64,000 nt of DNA from Streptomyces natalensis ATCC 27448 (GTDB lineage: Bacteria > Actinomycetota > Actinomycetes > Streptomycetales > Streptomycetaceae). The position numbers were made by a program, and so were the translations under genes. Of the stretch, positions 52,595 to 60,725 are shown one piece after another; the stretch's first letter is position 1; every line of letters begins with the position of its first letter. The notes under the pieces are model-generated. The model was not told the DNA's origin and searched no databases. It was given only the letters and a program-made list of their open reading frames with translations. The stretch lies in contig NZ_JRKI01000026.1 of assembly GCF_000935125.1 (NCBI RefSeq), forward strand, positions 124,001 through 188,000, written 5' to 3'.

Positions 52595-53554
52595 ATGCAT
52601 GACGGCGGGCACGGCATGGACGGCATGAACATGGATCTGCCGCCGTTCACGCTGGCGCGGGGGCTGGAGTTCGGTGGTGATCCGTTCTTTCTCGTCGGCT
52701 GCCTGCTGGGACTGCTGCTGTACGGCTGGGCGGTGATCCGGCTGCGGCGGCGGGGCGATGCCTGGCCGGTGGGCCGCGTGGTCGCCTGGGTCCTGGGCGT
52801 GCTGACGGTGGCTCTGGTGATGTGCACCCAGCTGAACGACTACGGCATGGCGATGTTCAGCGTGCACATGGTGCAGCACATGATCATCAGCATGCTCTCG
52901 CCGATCCTGCTGCTGCTGGGGGCGCCGGTCACCCTCGCGCTGCGCGCGCTGCCCGCCGCCGGCCGCGGCCGCAAGGGCCCGCGCGAACTGCTGGTGGCGC
53001 TGCTGCACAGCCGGTACATGCGGATCATCACCCACCCCGCCTTCACCATCCCGCTGTTCATCGCGAGCCTCTACGCCCTCTACTTCTCCCCGCTCTTCGA
53101 CTTCCTGATGGAGTCGCGGGCCGGGCACATCGCGATGATGGTTCACTTCCTCGCCGTCGGCCTGGTCTTCTTCTGGCCGATCATGGGCGTCGATCCGGGC
53201 CCGCACCGCCCCGGCTATGTGATGCGGATGCTGGAACTGTTCGCCGGCATGCCGTTCCACGCCTTCTTCGGCATCGCGCTGATGATGGCCAGCGAGCCGA
53301 TGGTCGACACGTTCCTCCACCCGCCCGCCTCGCTGGGCATCGAGGCGCTCTCCGACCAGACGGCCGCGGGCGGTATCGCCTGGGCGTTCAGCGAGATCCC
53401 GTCCGTCGTGGTGCTGATCGCCCTGGTCTTCCAGTGGTACAAGTCCGAGAAGCGCCAGTCGCAGCGCTCGGACCGGGCCGCGGACCGCGACGGGGACAAG
53501 GACCTGGCGGAGTACAACGCGTATCTCGCCTCGCTCAACGCGCGGGGGCAGTGA
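52595..53554 (+). CDS. CtaG-type cytochrome c oxidase assembly protein
   Basis: A 319-residue membrane protein with about seven helices and a charged C-terminus (SEKRQSQRSDRAADRDGD). The start MHDGGHGMDGMNMDLP has a His/Met-rich N-terminus that could hold copper. SVHMVQHMIISMLSPIL and LGAPVTLALRAL follow, and MLELFAGMPFHAFFGIALMM later; these are typical of the CtaG (caa3_CtaG) family required for copper insertion into cytochrome oxidase. The ATG at 52595 has GGAG at the correct distance. Neighbours are not respiratory genes, so the role is by family. Confidence 0.88.
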   Translation: MHDGGHGMDGMNMDLPPFTLARGLEFGGDPFFLVGCLLGLLLYGWAVIRLRRRGDAWPVGRVVAWVLGVLTVALVMCTQLNDYGMAMFSVHMVQHMIISMLSPILLLLGAPVTLALRALPAAGRGRKGPRELLVALLHSRYMRIITHPAFTIPLFIASLYALYFSPLFDFLMESRAGHIAMMVHFLAVGLVFFWPIMGVDPGPHRPGYVMRMLELFAGMPFHAFFGIALMMASEPMVDTFLHPPASLGIEALSDQTAAGGIAWAFSEIPSVVVLIALVFQWYKSEKRQSQRSDRAADRDGDKDLAEYNAYLASLNARGQ

Positions 53555-53669
53555 GACCGCACGGCGGATGTCTGGCGGCACGGGCCGCGGCCGGGGACGA
53601 TGGTCCCATGGCCGCGGCCCGTGGCATGAGCAGCATGAGCAGCCGGGCCGCCGTGAGGAGGTTGCGGGT

Positions 53670-53828
53670 ATGCCCGGATCTGCCAAGACGATGGCCGTGT
53701 GCACGGTGAGCGGGCTGGTGATCGCGACCGCGTACACCGTGGCCCTGGGCGCCAATGGCTGGCTGTGGTTCCTGTGGGTCGTGCTGGCGCTGGTGACGGC
53801 CGGGGTGGTGGCGGCGCGCCGGGCGTGA
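53670..53828 (+). CDS. small two-helix membrane protein
   Basis: A 52-residue protein: MPGSAKTMAVCTVSGLVIAT, then a hydrophobic stretch with TVALGANGWLWFLWVVLALV, ending AARRA. Two membrane segments joined by a short loop. The ATG at 53670 is preceded by GAGGAGG. Function unknown; small proteins of this kind are common in Streptomyces and often unannotated. It follows the CtaG-like gene by 115 nt on the same strand. Confidence 0.6.
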   Translation: MPGSAKTMAVCTVSGLVIATAYTVALGANGWLWFLWVVLALVTAGVVAARRA

Positions 53829-53872
53829 GCCGGGGGCGCGGGGCGCGGGGCCGTCCGGAAGTCGGACCGGTC

Positions 53873-54277
53873 TCAGAAGCGGAAGACCGCCCCGGTCTCG
53901 GAGTCCAGGACGCAGGCGTTGGGGAACGCCTTGTGCCAGTCCACCGGACGGCCGTGCCAGTCGCCTCTCGCCGCAACGGTCACCGGGTTGTACTGCTTGG
54001 TGCACGGGCGCGGATCCCCCGGCAGCGCCTCCAGATTGCCGTCCACCTCGGCCAGCTCGGCACAGGCGGTCGCGCCGTGCGGATGGCTGCCGCGGGTGTC
54101 GGGGCAGGTGAGCCGTACGCCGCGGATCCAGGTGTCGCCCGCGCCGGACACCGTCAGAAACAGGCCACGTTCGCGCGGCGGCAGGTCGGCGGCTGCGGGG
54201 CTGCCCGTGACGGCCAGGGCGGCGAGCACGGCGGTGGTGAGCGCGGCGGGACGGGGGACGCGGCGGGCCTGGGGCAT
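53873..54277 (-). CDS. secreted subtilisin inhibitor (SSI family), Lys at P1
   Basis: A 134-residue secreted protease inhibitor. The signal peptide (PRPAALTTAVLAALAVTGSP) is cleaved near AAADLPP. The mature part has the SSI pattern: LFLTVSGAGDTWIRGVRLTC, GSHPHGATACAEL, CTKQYNPVTVAARGDW and FPNACVLDSETGAVFRF. Four cysteines (58, 72, 92, 122) should give two disulfides. The reactive-site bond follows the third Cys: Thr93-Lys94-Gln95, so P1 is Lys, suited to trypsin-like proteases rather than subtilisin. The start at ATG 54277 has AGGAGG upstream. Confidence 0.88.
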   Translation of the reverse strand: MPQARRVPRPAALTTAVLAALAVTGSPAAADLPPRERGLFLTVSGAGDTWIRGVRLTCPDTRGSHPHGATACAELAEVDGNLEALPGDPRPCTKQYNPVTVAARGDWHGRPVDWHKAFPNACVLDSETGAVFRF

Positions 54278-54511
54278 GCGGGCCTCCTGTGGGCGGCTCG
54301 GTGGGAGCGAGCTCGGATGGACGCGTGCCAGCGCACCCCGCCCCACGCCGCCGGACAAGCGGCCACGCCGTGAGGTCGCCCGTACGGGTGCGGCGGGGTG
54401 AACGCGAACCCGCGGCGCGTTCCCGGTAGCCGAGCGCGGCGATGCGATCTCGCGCCCCGTGCGGGTGGCGGCTACCCTGCGTCGGCACCGTGACTACGGG
54501 GAGGCCAGCGC

Positions 54512-55249
54512 GTGTTCTACCAGTTGCTGAAGTACATCGTTCTCGGTCCGTTGCTGCGGTTGGTGTTCCGGCCGCGGGTCGAGGGGCTCGAGCATGTACC
54601 GGAGGAGGGGGCCGCGATCATCGCGGGCAATCATCTGTCGTTCGCCGACCACTTCGTGATGCCGGCGATCGTCCCGCGGCGGGTGACGTTTCTGGCCAAG
54701 GCCGAGTACTTCACGGGGCCGGGGCTGAAGGGCCGACTGACCGCGGCGTTCTTCCGTGGCGTGGGGCAGATTCCGATCGACCGGTCGGGGGGCCGGGCCT
54801 CGCAGGCGGCGATCACCTCGGGCCTCGCGGTCCTGCGCAAGGGCCGGCTGCTGGGCATCTACCCGGAGGGCACCCGGTCGCACGACGGCCGGCTCTACAA
54901 GGGACGTACCGGGGTGGCGGCGATGGCGCTCGAAGCGGGGGTGCCGGTGGTGCCCTGCGCCATGATCGGCACGTTCGAGGCGCAGCCGACGGGCCGACGG
55001 CTGCCCCGGGCGATCCGGATCACCATTCGCTTCGGGGCGCCGCTGGACTTCTCGCGGTACGCCGGGCTGGCCGACGAGCGCGCCGTGGTGCGCGCCGTCA
55101 CCGACGAAATCATGTACGCGATCATGCGACTCTCCGGGCAGGAATACGTGGACCTGTACGCCGGTGAGGCAAAGGCCGCGGCGCAGGCGGAGGCCAAGGC
55201 GGTGCCCCGGGTGCCGCACGGCCGCGCGGGGCACCGCGGCGGGAACTGA
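54512..55249 (+). CDS. 1-acyl-sn-glycerol-3-phosphate acyltransferase-like (PlsC)
   Basis: A 245-residue membrane-associated acyltransferase. The catalytic motif is NHLSFADHF (N-H-x4-D), the substrate block YPEGTRSHDGRLYKGRTGVA and the VPVVPCAM patch follow. A hydrophobic N-terminus (YQLLKYIVLGPLLRLVF) provides a membrane anchor. It probably transfers a fatty acyl group to lysophosphatidate for phospholipid synthesis; several paralogues exist in Streptomyces. GTG at 54512 with GGGGAGG upstream is the start. Its C-terminal Ala/Glu-rich tail is not conserved. Confidence 0.87.
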   Translation: MFYQLLKYIVLGPLLRLVFRPRVEGLEHVPEEGAAIIAGNHLSFADHFVMPAIVPRRVTFLAKAEYFTGPGLKGRLTAAFFRGVGQIPIDRSGGRASQAAITSGLAVLRKGRLLGIYPEGTRSHDGRLYKGRTGVAAMALEAGVPVVPCAMIGTFEAQPTGRRLPRAIRITIRFGAPLDFSRYAGLADERAVVRAVTDEIMYAIMRLSGQEYVDLYAGEAKAAAQAEAKAVPRVPHGRAGHRGGN

Positions 55250-55354
55250 GTGGTCGTCACCCCGCGCACCGGGCGGGGGGGATATTCCGTCGCGACGTGC
55301 GGTGGCCTCGCGTACCTTGATCGTCATGATGGACCGGATACGGGGGTGCCGGCG

Positions 55355-56242
55355 ATGAGTGCCCGGTTGCGCGGGATGGCGCAGGAGACGGAGCGGATCG
55401 TTGCGGCGGGTGCGTATCGCGCGCCGAGCGGGCGGCTGGTGGAGATCGCGGCGGCGGTGCGGCGGGCGCGGGCGGGGACGCGGTTGTACGGGCCGCAGGC
55501 GGTGGCCTTCGAAGGCGCGGAACCGGGCGGGCGGACGCTTGCGGCGTCGGGCGGGCGGACGGTTCTCGAGGTGACGGCGGAAGGCAGTCTCACGGCGGGG
55601 CGGCGGCTGGCCGAGGCGGGTGGTGGGCCGCTCGCGGTGCTGAACTTCGCCTCGGCGCGTAATCCCGGCGGCGGCTACCTCAATGGTGCCCAGGCGCAGG
55701 AGGAGGCGCTGTGCCGGGGGTCGGCGCTGTACACCTGTGTGCGCGAGGCACCGGAATTCTATGCCGCGCACCGTGCCGAGCCGAGCCCGTTCTACAGCGA
55801 CCGGGTGATCCTCTCCCCTGGTGTGCCGGTGTTCCGCGACGACCGGGGTGCGCTGCTCGAAGTGCCGTACGAGGCGGGGTTCTTGACGGCGGCGGCGCCG
55901 AACGCCGGGGTCATCGCGCGGCAGCGGCCGGCGGAGACGGCCCTGGTGGCCGAGGCGCTGACAGCCCGTGCGGAGCGGGTGCTGGAGGTCGCGGCGGCCG
56001 GTGGGCACCGTCAACTGGTGCTCGGCGCCTGGGGATGCGGGGTGTTCCGTAACGAACCGGCCGATGTGGCAGGGGCGTTCGCCGCACATCTGCTGGGGGC
56101 CGGGCGGTTCGCCGGACGGTTCGACCGTATTGTGTTCGCCGTGCTGGACCGCCGGGACGATTCGCCCACCAGGGCCGCCTTCCGCGAGGTGTTCGGCGCG
56201 GGACGTGAGGAACCGACGAAGGGCGCGGACGACCGTGAGTGA
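55355..56242 (+). CDS. macrodomain protein, TIGR02452 / bacterial PARG-like
   Basis: A 295-residue protein with the PARG signature: NPGGGYLNGAQAQEEAL (GGG at 105-107, QEE at 115-117), the second Glu being the catalytic residue of poly(ADP-ribose) glycohydrolases. This places it in the microbial PARG-like TIGR02452 family. PVFRDDRGALLEVPYEAGFL and LVLGAWGCGVFRNEPADVA belong to the domain, and GRFDRIVFAVLDRRDD ends it. It likely removes ADP-ribose chains or groups from proteins or DNA. The start at ATG 55355 (MSARLRGMAQ) is used; MAQETER at 55376 is possible. It overlaps the following pseudogene by 8 nt. Confidence 0.88.
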   Translation: MSARLRGMAQETERIVAAGAYRAPSGRLVEIAAAVRRARAGTRLYGPQAVAFEGAEPGGRTLAASGGRTVLEVTAEGSLTAGRRLAEAGGGPLAVLNFASARNPGGGYLNGAQAQEEALCRGSALYTCVREAPEFYAAHRAEPSPFYSDRVILSPGVPVFRDDRGALLEVPYEAGFLTAAAPNAGVIARQRPAETALVAEALTARAERVLEVAAAGGHRQLVLGAWGCGVFRNEPADVAGAFAAHLLGAGRFAGRFDRIVFAVLDRRDDSPTRAAFREVFGAGREEPTKGADDRE

Positions 56243-56817
56243 GACGGTGAGTGAGCACGAGACGTACGGCAAGCTGGTCGGGCTGCTGGACGAACGTGGG
56301 GCCCGGTACCGGATCTACGAGCATGCCGAGGAGGGGGCCACGGCAAGAGGGGCGGCGCGCAGCGCCTCGGGCCGGGGCGGTGGTCGGGCGACGGGCGGGC
56401 GGTCAGCGCGCTGCGCGGGAACGCCATCGAGCAGCCCTAGTGCATCGTGGTGATGGTCAAGCTGGGCAAGAAGACCAAGCGCCATGTGCTGGCGGTGGTG
56501 CCCGGGGACCGGCGGGTGGATCTGGGGGCGGTGAAGGCGCTGCTGGGCGGGTCGTACGCGGGCTTTGCGACGCCGGAGGTGGCGGAGCGGCTGGCGCGGA
56601 GCGATGGGGGTGCCCCCGCTCAAGCGTAGCCGAGAGTGGGGGAGGGACGATCCTGCCGTTCTCGTTCGACGAGGAGCTGGAGCTGATCGTCGATCCGGTG
56701 CTGCTGGAGCAGCCGGAGATCTTCTTCAACGCGGCGCGGCTGGACCGTTCGATGGCGCTGGCGACGGCGGATTACGTCGCGATCGCGGAGCCGCGGGTGG
56801 AGCCGATCGCGGGCTGA
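56235..56817 (+). pseudogene. YbaK/EbsC-type aminoacyl-tRNA deacylase-like gene, disrupted by repeat
   Basis: The original protein can be read from three frames. Frame 1: VSETVSEHETYGKLVGLLDE...GARYRIYEHAEEG, from GTG 56235. Frame 2: SALRGNAIEQP, then TAG and CIVVMVKLGKKTKRHVLAV, up to GFATPEVAERLARS. Frame 3: ILPFSFDEELELIVDPVLLE to EPRVEPIAG. There are at least one frame change before SALRG, one in-frame stop (TAG at about 56438), and an inserted GGGGGTGCCCCC...GGGGGAGG repeat at 56606-56645 that joins frames 2 and 3. The family is a YbaK-type deacylase. It cannot make a normal protein. Confidence 0.85.
56606..56645 (+). repeat. GGGGG...GGGGGAGG dispersed element inside the YbaK-type pseudogene
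   Basis: GGGGGTGCCCCCGCTCAAGC followed by GTAGCCGAGAGTGGGGGAGG. It matches repeats at 8157-8198 (GAGCGCAGCCGAGAGCTTGG), 11438-11471 and, in part, the cassettes at 18588 and 63307. It interrupts a coding frame, so it was inserted or copied here. Confidence 0.75.
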
Positions 56818-56902
56818 GCGGCGGCGGGTCGGCCAACGGCCTGCGGCGGGGCGGAAGCCGGGCGGCGGGCGGCGGCCTGCGGCGGAGCTGCGGCCGGAAC
56901 GG

Positions 56903-56939
56903 AGAAGGGGCGGCCGGGATCGGATCCCGGCCGCCCCTT
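56903..56939. terminator. 18-bp perfect hairpin, bidirectional
   Basis: GAAGGGGCGGCCGGGATC (56903-56920) and its complement (56922-56939). It lies between the convergent pseudogene and the aminopeptidase gene. Confidence 0.8.
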
Positions 56940-56969
56940 CATGCCGTTGTCAGGGCGTTCATCCCGTGA

Positions 56970-58607
56970 TCAGGGCGCGACCGGAAGGTCGGAGGCACCC
57001 TTGGCGGCGGCCTTGGCCGTCTGCTTGCCCGGCGTCGGCGTGGCGTGCGGGGCGCAGGTCACATCCGAGGCGTCGATCTTGCCGTCGACGAAGTACGCGT
57101 CGACCCGGTCGTTGATGCAGGGGTTGACCAGGCCGGTGACGCCGTGCGAGCCGGCGCCCCGTTCGGTGATCAGACGCGAGCCCGCGAACCGCTTGTGCAG
57201 CTCGACGGCGCCGCCGTACGGGGTCGCCGCGTCCCGGGTGCTCTGCACGATCAGCACGCCGGGCAGGCCCTTGCCGGTGGTGACGTTCACCGGGGTGTGC
57301 TGCTTGGCGGGCCAGGTTGCGCAGGGCAGGTTCATCCAGGCGTTGGACCAGGTCATGAACGGTGCCCGCCGGTTGACGCGGGTGTTGTCGCGGTCCCAGG
57401 TCTGCCAGCTGGTGGGCCACTTGGCGTCGTTGCACTCGACGGCCGTGTAGACGGCATTGCCGTTCTCGGCCGCGATATTGCCGGCGGTGTCCTTGAGGTG
57501 CGGGCCGGCGTTCTCGATGAGCGGCTTGTCGTCACCGGCGGCGTAGGCGCTCCACACCTGGGCGACGGTGGCCCACATGGAGTCGTAGTACGGCGCGTTC
57601 TGGAAGAAGCCGGTGAGCTCGGCGGGGCCGACGAGGCCACCGATCGGCTGCTTCTTGGCGGTCGCCCGCAGCTTCACCCAGGCCGCCTGGACCTTCTCGG
57701 GGGTGTTGCCGAGGTGGTAGGCGGCGTCGTTCTTGGCGACCCACTTCTCCCAGTCGCCCCAGCGGGTCTCGAAGGCCACGTCCTGGTCGAGGTTGGCCTG
57801 GTACCAGATGTTCTGACGCGACGGGTTGACGACGCTGTCGACGAGCATCCGGCGAACGTGGTCCGGGAAGAGGGTCCCGTAGACGGCGCCGAGGTAGGTG
57901 CCGTAGGAAACGCCCAGGTAGTTGAGCTTCTTGTCGCCGAGCGCGGCGCGGATCACGTCCAGGTCTCGGGCGGTGTTGGGCGTGGTCATATACGGCAGGA
58001 GGGCGCCGCTGCGCTCGGCGCAGCCGTCGGCGTACTCCTTGGCGAGCTTGCGCTGGGCGCGCTTGTCGGCCTCGCTGTCCGGCACCGGGTCGGCCTTGGG
58101 GGCCTTGACGAACTCCTGCGGGTCAATGCAGGAGATCGCCGCCGAGTGGCCCACGCCGCGGGGGTCGAAGCCCACGAAGTCGTAAGCCTTGGCGGTCTTG
58201 GCCCACAGCGGGTTCTTGGTGGTGATCCGGTTCGGGAACTTCATGCCCGAACCGCCGGGCCCGCCCGGGTTGTAGACCAGGGAGCCCTGCCGCTCCTGCT
58301 TGCTGCCGGTGCTGGTGGCCCGGTCCACGGCCAGTTTGATGGTGCGGCCGTTGGGCTTGGCGTAGTCGACCGGGACGGTGACATAGCCGCACTGGACGGG
58401 GGCCTTGAGGCCCCAGTCCGCCGGGCAGTTCTGCCAGTCGATGCCCTTCTTGGCCGCGCGTGCGGCGGCGGTCTTGACGCCACGCGCTTCGGCCGATCCG
58501 GGCCTGTGGTGTTCGCCCGCGCTGGCGGGCGTGGCGGCTATCGCGCCTGCTATGAGCGTGCCGGTCACCAGGGTGCCGGCGGCGCCGAGCGCTGCTGTTC
58601 GTCTCAC
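56970..58607 (-). CDS. secreted S33-family tripeptidyl aminopeptidase / alpha-beta hydrolase
   Basis: A 545-residue exported enzyme. The Sec signal is VRRTAALGAAGTLVTGTLIA, cut near ATPASAG. The alpha/beta-hydrolase oxyanion region is YNPGGPGGSGMKFPN, the nucleophile is GVSYGTYLG (Ser234), and the acid and histidine are likely in QSTRDAATPYGG and RGAGSHGVTG. The lid and C-terminal Cys pairs (ISCIDPQEF, CAERSG, NPCINDR, VTCAPH) match tripeptidyl aminopeptidases of Streptomyces (peptidase family S33), which clip peptides from N-termini outside the cell. The start is GTG at 58607. No propeptide is obvious. Confidence 0.9.
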   Translation of the reverse strand: MRRTAALGAAGTLVTGTLIAGAIAATPASAGEHHRPGSAEARGVKTAAARAAKKGIDWQNCPADWGLKAPVQCGYVTVPVDYAKPNGRTIKLAVDRATSTGSKQERQGSLVYNPGGPGGSGMKFPNRITTKNPLWAKTAKAYDFVGFDPRGVGHSAAISCIDPQEFVKAPKADPVPDSEADKRAQRKLAKEYADGCAERSGALLPYMTTPNTARDLDVIRAALGDKKLNYLGVSYGTYLGAVYGTLFPDHVRRMLVDSVVNPSRQNIWYQANLDQDVAFETRWGDWEKWVAKNDAAYHLGNTPEKVQAAWVKLRATAKKQPIGGLVGPAELTGFFQNAPYYDSMWATVAQVWSAYAAGDDKPLIENAGPHLKDTAGNIAAENGNAVYTAVECNDAKWPTSWQTWDRDNTRVNRRAPFMTWSNAWMNLPCATWPAKQHTPVNVTTGKGLPGVLIVQSTRDAATPYGGAVELHKRFAGSRLITERGAGSHGVTGLVNPCINDRVDAYFVDGKIDASDVTCAPHATPTPGKQTAKAAAKGASDLPVAP

Positions 58608-58936
58608 GTGGTGGATCCCCCTGCTTGGTGCGTCGCTTGTGGCGACGGTGATCACAGAGCTGCTACAGAGGGATCCTGTCGTCTGTTGTCCCCTCCTGAA
58701 CAGGTTTGACCGCGATTTCTTTACCAATCCGTAGGGTTGGCGCGTCGGCCCTGCCCTCCCCCGCGCCCCCGCCCCACAGCTGTACCGGGCTGTACCGGGC
58801 TCTACCAGGCGACGGCCACGAAGGGGCGAGAACACGTCAATTGCCAGCCACATATCCAATCGGCATGTGCCGGAGCCCTCCACATCAGTAACCTTCCGTG
58901 CAGGTTCCCCCACAGGCTGCCACAAGGAGATCAGAA
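58608..58936. other. intergenic region with 10-bp direct repeats
   Basis: Divergent promoter region of 329 bp. It holds three 10-bp tandem units, CTGTACCGGG twice and a degenerate CTCTACCAGG (58780-58809), and an AT-rich stretch with TTTACC (58718-58724). No gene. Confidence 0.5.
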
Positions 58937-59320
58937 GTGTCCGGTATCGACCAGGTGTTGGCCCAAGCGATGGGGATCCCCGGCGTGCTGGGCGCCGGGC
59001 TGACCGACTGGACCAGCGGACTGGCACTTGGTACGGCCGGACGGGCCCCGCACGACGATCACGAAGCGGCCGCCGCGGACACCGCCGAGGTGGTCCAGGC
59101 CGTGGTGCGCAATGCCACCTTCGGGAGCGCCGACGCCGAGGGTCCCGGCCTGGAGGACGTCATCATCACCTCCGCGGGCGGCTACCACCTCATCCGGTTC
59201 GTCCGGACGGCCTTCGACAGCCAGACCTGTCTGCATCTGTGGCTGGATCGCGCGCAGGCCAACCTGGCCCTGGCCCGGCTACGGTTGCGCGAGCTGGCGG
59301 CGGAGCTGGTCGCGGCCTGA
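58937..59320 (+). CDS. Roadblock/LC7-type protein 1 (paralogue of 60726-61100)
   Basis: A 127-residue protein with a Roadblock fold: GIDQVLAQAMGIPGVLGAGL, TDWTSGLALGTAG, EDVIITSAGGYHLIRFV and WLDRAQANLALARLRLRELA. It looks like a diverged sister of the fourth gene of the island, with 'TSGLALGT' versus 'TSGMALAT' and 'YHLIR' and 'RAQANLALAR' in common. Roadblock proteins bind and regulate small GTPases or form scaffolds. The start is GTG at 58937 with AAGGAGA upstream. It starts a four-gene operon-like group. Confidence 0.8.
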   Translation: MSGIDQVLAQAMGIPGVLGAGLTDWTSGLALGTAGRAPHDDHEAAAADTAEVVQAVVRNATFGSADAEGPGLEDVIITSAGGYHLIRFVRTAFDSQTCLHLWLDRAQANLALARLRLRELAAELVAA

Positions 59321-59329
59321 CGCCCCGTC

Positions 59330-60181
59330 ATGACCTCTCTCATAGCGTCCTGTCCGGGGGCCGCCTCTCCCGGCCCGCTCGACCACCTGGCCGCGCAACG
59401 CGTCACCGGCGCGCTGTACGCCCCCAACGCCTGCTTCTATCTGCGCGACGGCGCCGTGTACTGCGTCGAGGGCACCGCCTCGCCCGGGACCGGCGCCCGG
59501 CTCGGCGCGGCCGGGCGGCTGCCCGCGGAGCGCTGGCAGCGGGCCCGGGAGACCGCGGGGCCGACGCACCGGGGCGGACAGTTCCTGGTCGGCGAGGGCT
59601 GGCTGACCCAGGGCGAGCTGGAGATCTGCCATCTGGGCGCGCTCCTGGACGCCGCGTTCTTCGCACTGCCGCTGCCGCCCGGCACCACCTCGTTCACCCC
59701 GGGCACCGCGCACTGGCTGGGCGTCGTCCGCGCCGTCAGCGCCGCCGCCCTCCAGCGGGCGACGGCCCACCGCCGGGCGCTGCTCGACCGGTTACGGCCC
59801 TGGGCGGCGGTCGACGCCGCCCCCGTCGTCCCCGTCGCACCCGCGGACGGGGGCCCCTCCCCCGCCACCGGGCGGCAGCGCCGACTGCTCGAAAGCGCCG
59901 ACGGCCGGCACACCCCGTGCGAACTCGCCCGCGCACTGGGCCAGTCCGCGTTCCTGACGCTGCTGGACACCCGCCGCCTCGCCGCGGCCGGACTCGTCCG
60001 GATGCCCGCCGCGCCCGCCGCGCTGCCCCGGCGGCGCCCCGGCGCCTGTCACCCCGTACCGCCCACCACCCAAAGCCCCCCGCCGAGCTGGCAACTCCCG
60101 GTCCCGGATCTGCTCGAAACCCCCGATCCGGATGTTGCCCTCCTTGTCCGACTGCGTACGGCGCTGGAGGAAAACCTATGA
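59330..60181 (+). CDS. uncharacterised regulator-like protein in Roadblock island
   Basis: A 283-residue protein of unknown function. The N-terminal part (about 15-110) is GALYAPNACFYLRDGAVYCV with WLTQGELEICHLGALLDAAF, a DUF4388/PATAN-like pattern of gene-output scaffolds. The middle part is a helix, and a C-terminal winged-helix-like region has LLESADGRHTPCELARALG and LDTRRLAAAGLVRMP. A Pro-rich tail follows. The gene lies 9 nt after the first Roadblock gene, so they are translated together. A DNA-binding or signalling role is inferred only. Confidence 0.65.
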   Translation: MTSLIASCPGAASPGPLDHLAAQRVTGALYAPNACFYLRDGAVYCVEGTASPGTGARLGAAGRLPAERWQRARETAGPTHRGGQFLVGEGWLTQGELEICHLGALLDAAFFALPLPPGTTSFTPGTAHWLGVVRAVSAAALQRATAHRRALLDRLRPWAAVDAAPVVPVAPADGGPSPATGRQRRLLESADGRHTPCELARALGQSAFLTLLDTRRLAAAGLVRMPAAPAALPRRRPGACHPVPPTTQSPPPSWQLPVPDLLETPDPDVALLVRLRTALEENL

Positions 60182-60284
60182 CAGCCGTGCCCCCTTTCCC
60201 GCACCACATCCGGCCATGAGGCACGTATTCGGAATGCGCGTCCTCAGACAGAAAGCCGGCATTCCCCGAAGAGACAGGAGACCC

Positions 60285-60659
60285 ATGACGATCGAACCCG
60301 ATGTGCGCGAGGAACTGCTCGCACTGCGCGATCAGGTACGGCATCTGCACGGCGGAATGGTGGCCAGTGCGGACGGGATGGTGATCGCCCACGATCTGCG
60401 GGACATCGAACCGGACGGCCTCGCCGCGCTGACCGCCGCGGCCATCGGGGTCGCCAAACGGCTCACCGAGGCGACCGGCCGGGGCGGTTTCGAGGAATCC
60501 CTCACCCGCGGCGCCGACGGATATATCGCGGCCTATTCGGCGGGCAGCCGCGCGGTACTGACGGCCGTGGCCGGTCCGAAGACCAATGTGGGCCGGCTGC
60601 ACTGGCAGGCCCGGCAGACGGCGGCACGGATAGGTGCCCTGATGGACAACGGGTCCTGA
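60285..60659 (+). CDS. Roadblock/LC7-type protein 2 (MglB-like)
   Basis: A 124-residue Roadblock-domain protein: HGGMVASADGMVIAHDLRDI, the strand-turn-strand of the fold, and FEESLTRGADGYIAAYSAGS with RAVLTAVAGPKTNVGRLHW. It resembles MglB/CvnB-type GTPase regulators more than the other two Roadblock genes here. The ATG at 60285 has ACAGGAG upstream. The lack of a neighbouring GTPase gene is notable. Function inferred from the fold. Confidence 0.82.
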   Translation: MTIEPDVREELLALRDQVRHLHGGMVASADGMVIAHDLRDIEPDGLAALTAAAIGVAKRLTEATGRGGFEESLTRGADGYIAAYSAGSRAVLTAVAGPKTNVGRLHWQARQTAARIGALMDNGS

Positions 60660-60725
60660 TCCATTCGTATTTCCGACAACACCTCTGACAAGAAGTCTGA
60701 CTACACCGAAAGGTCCGTCCTACTC

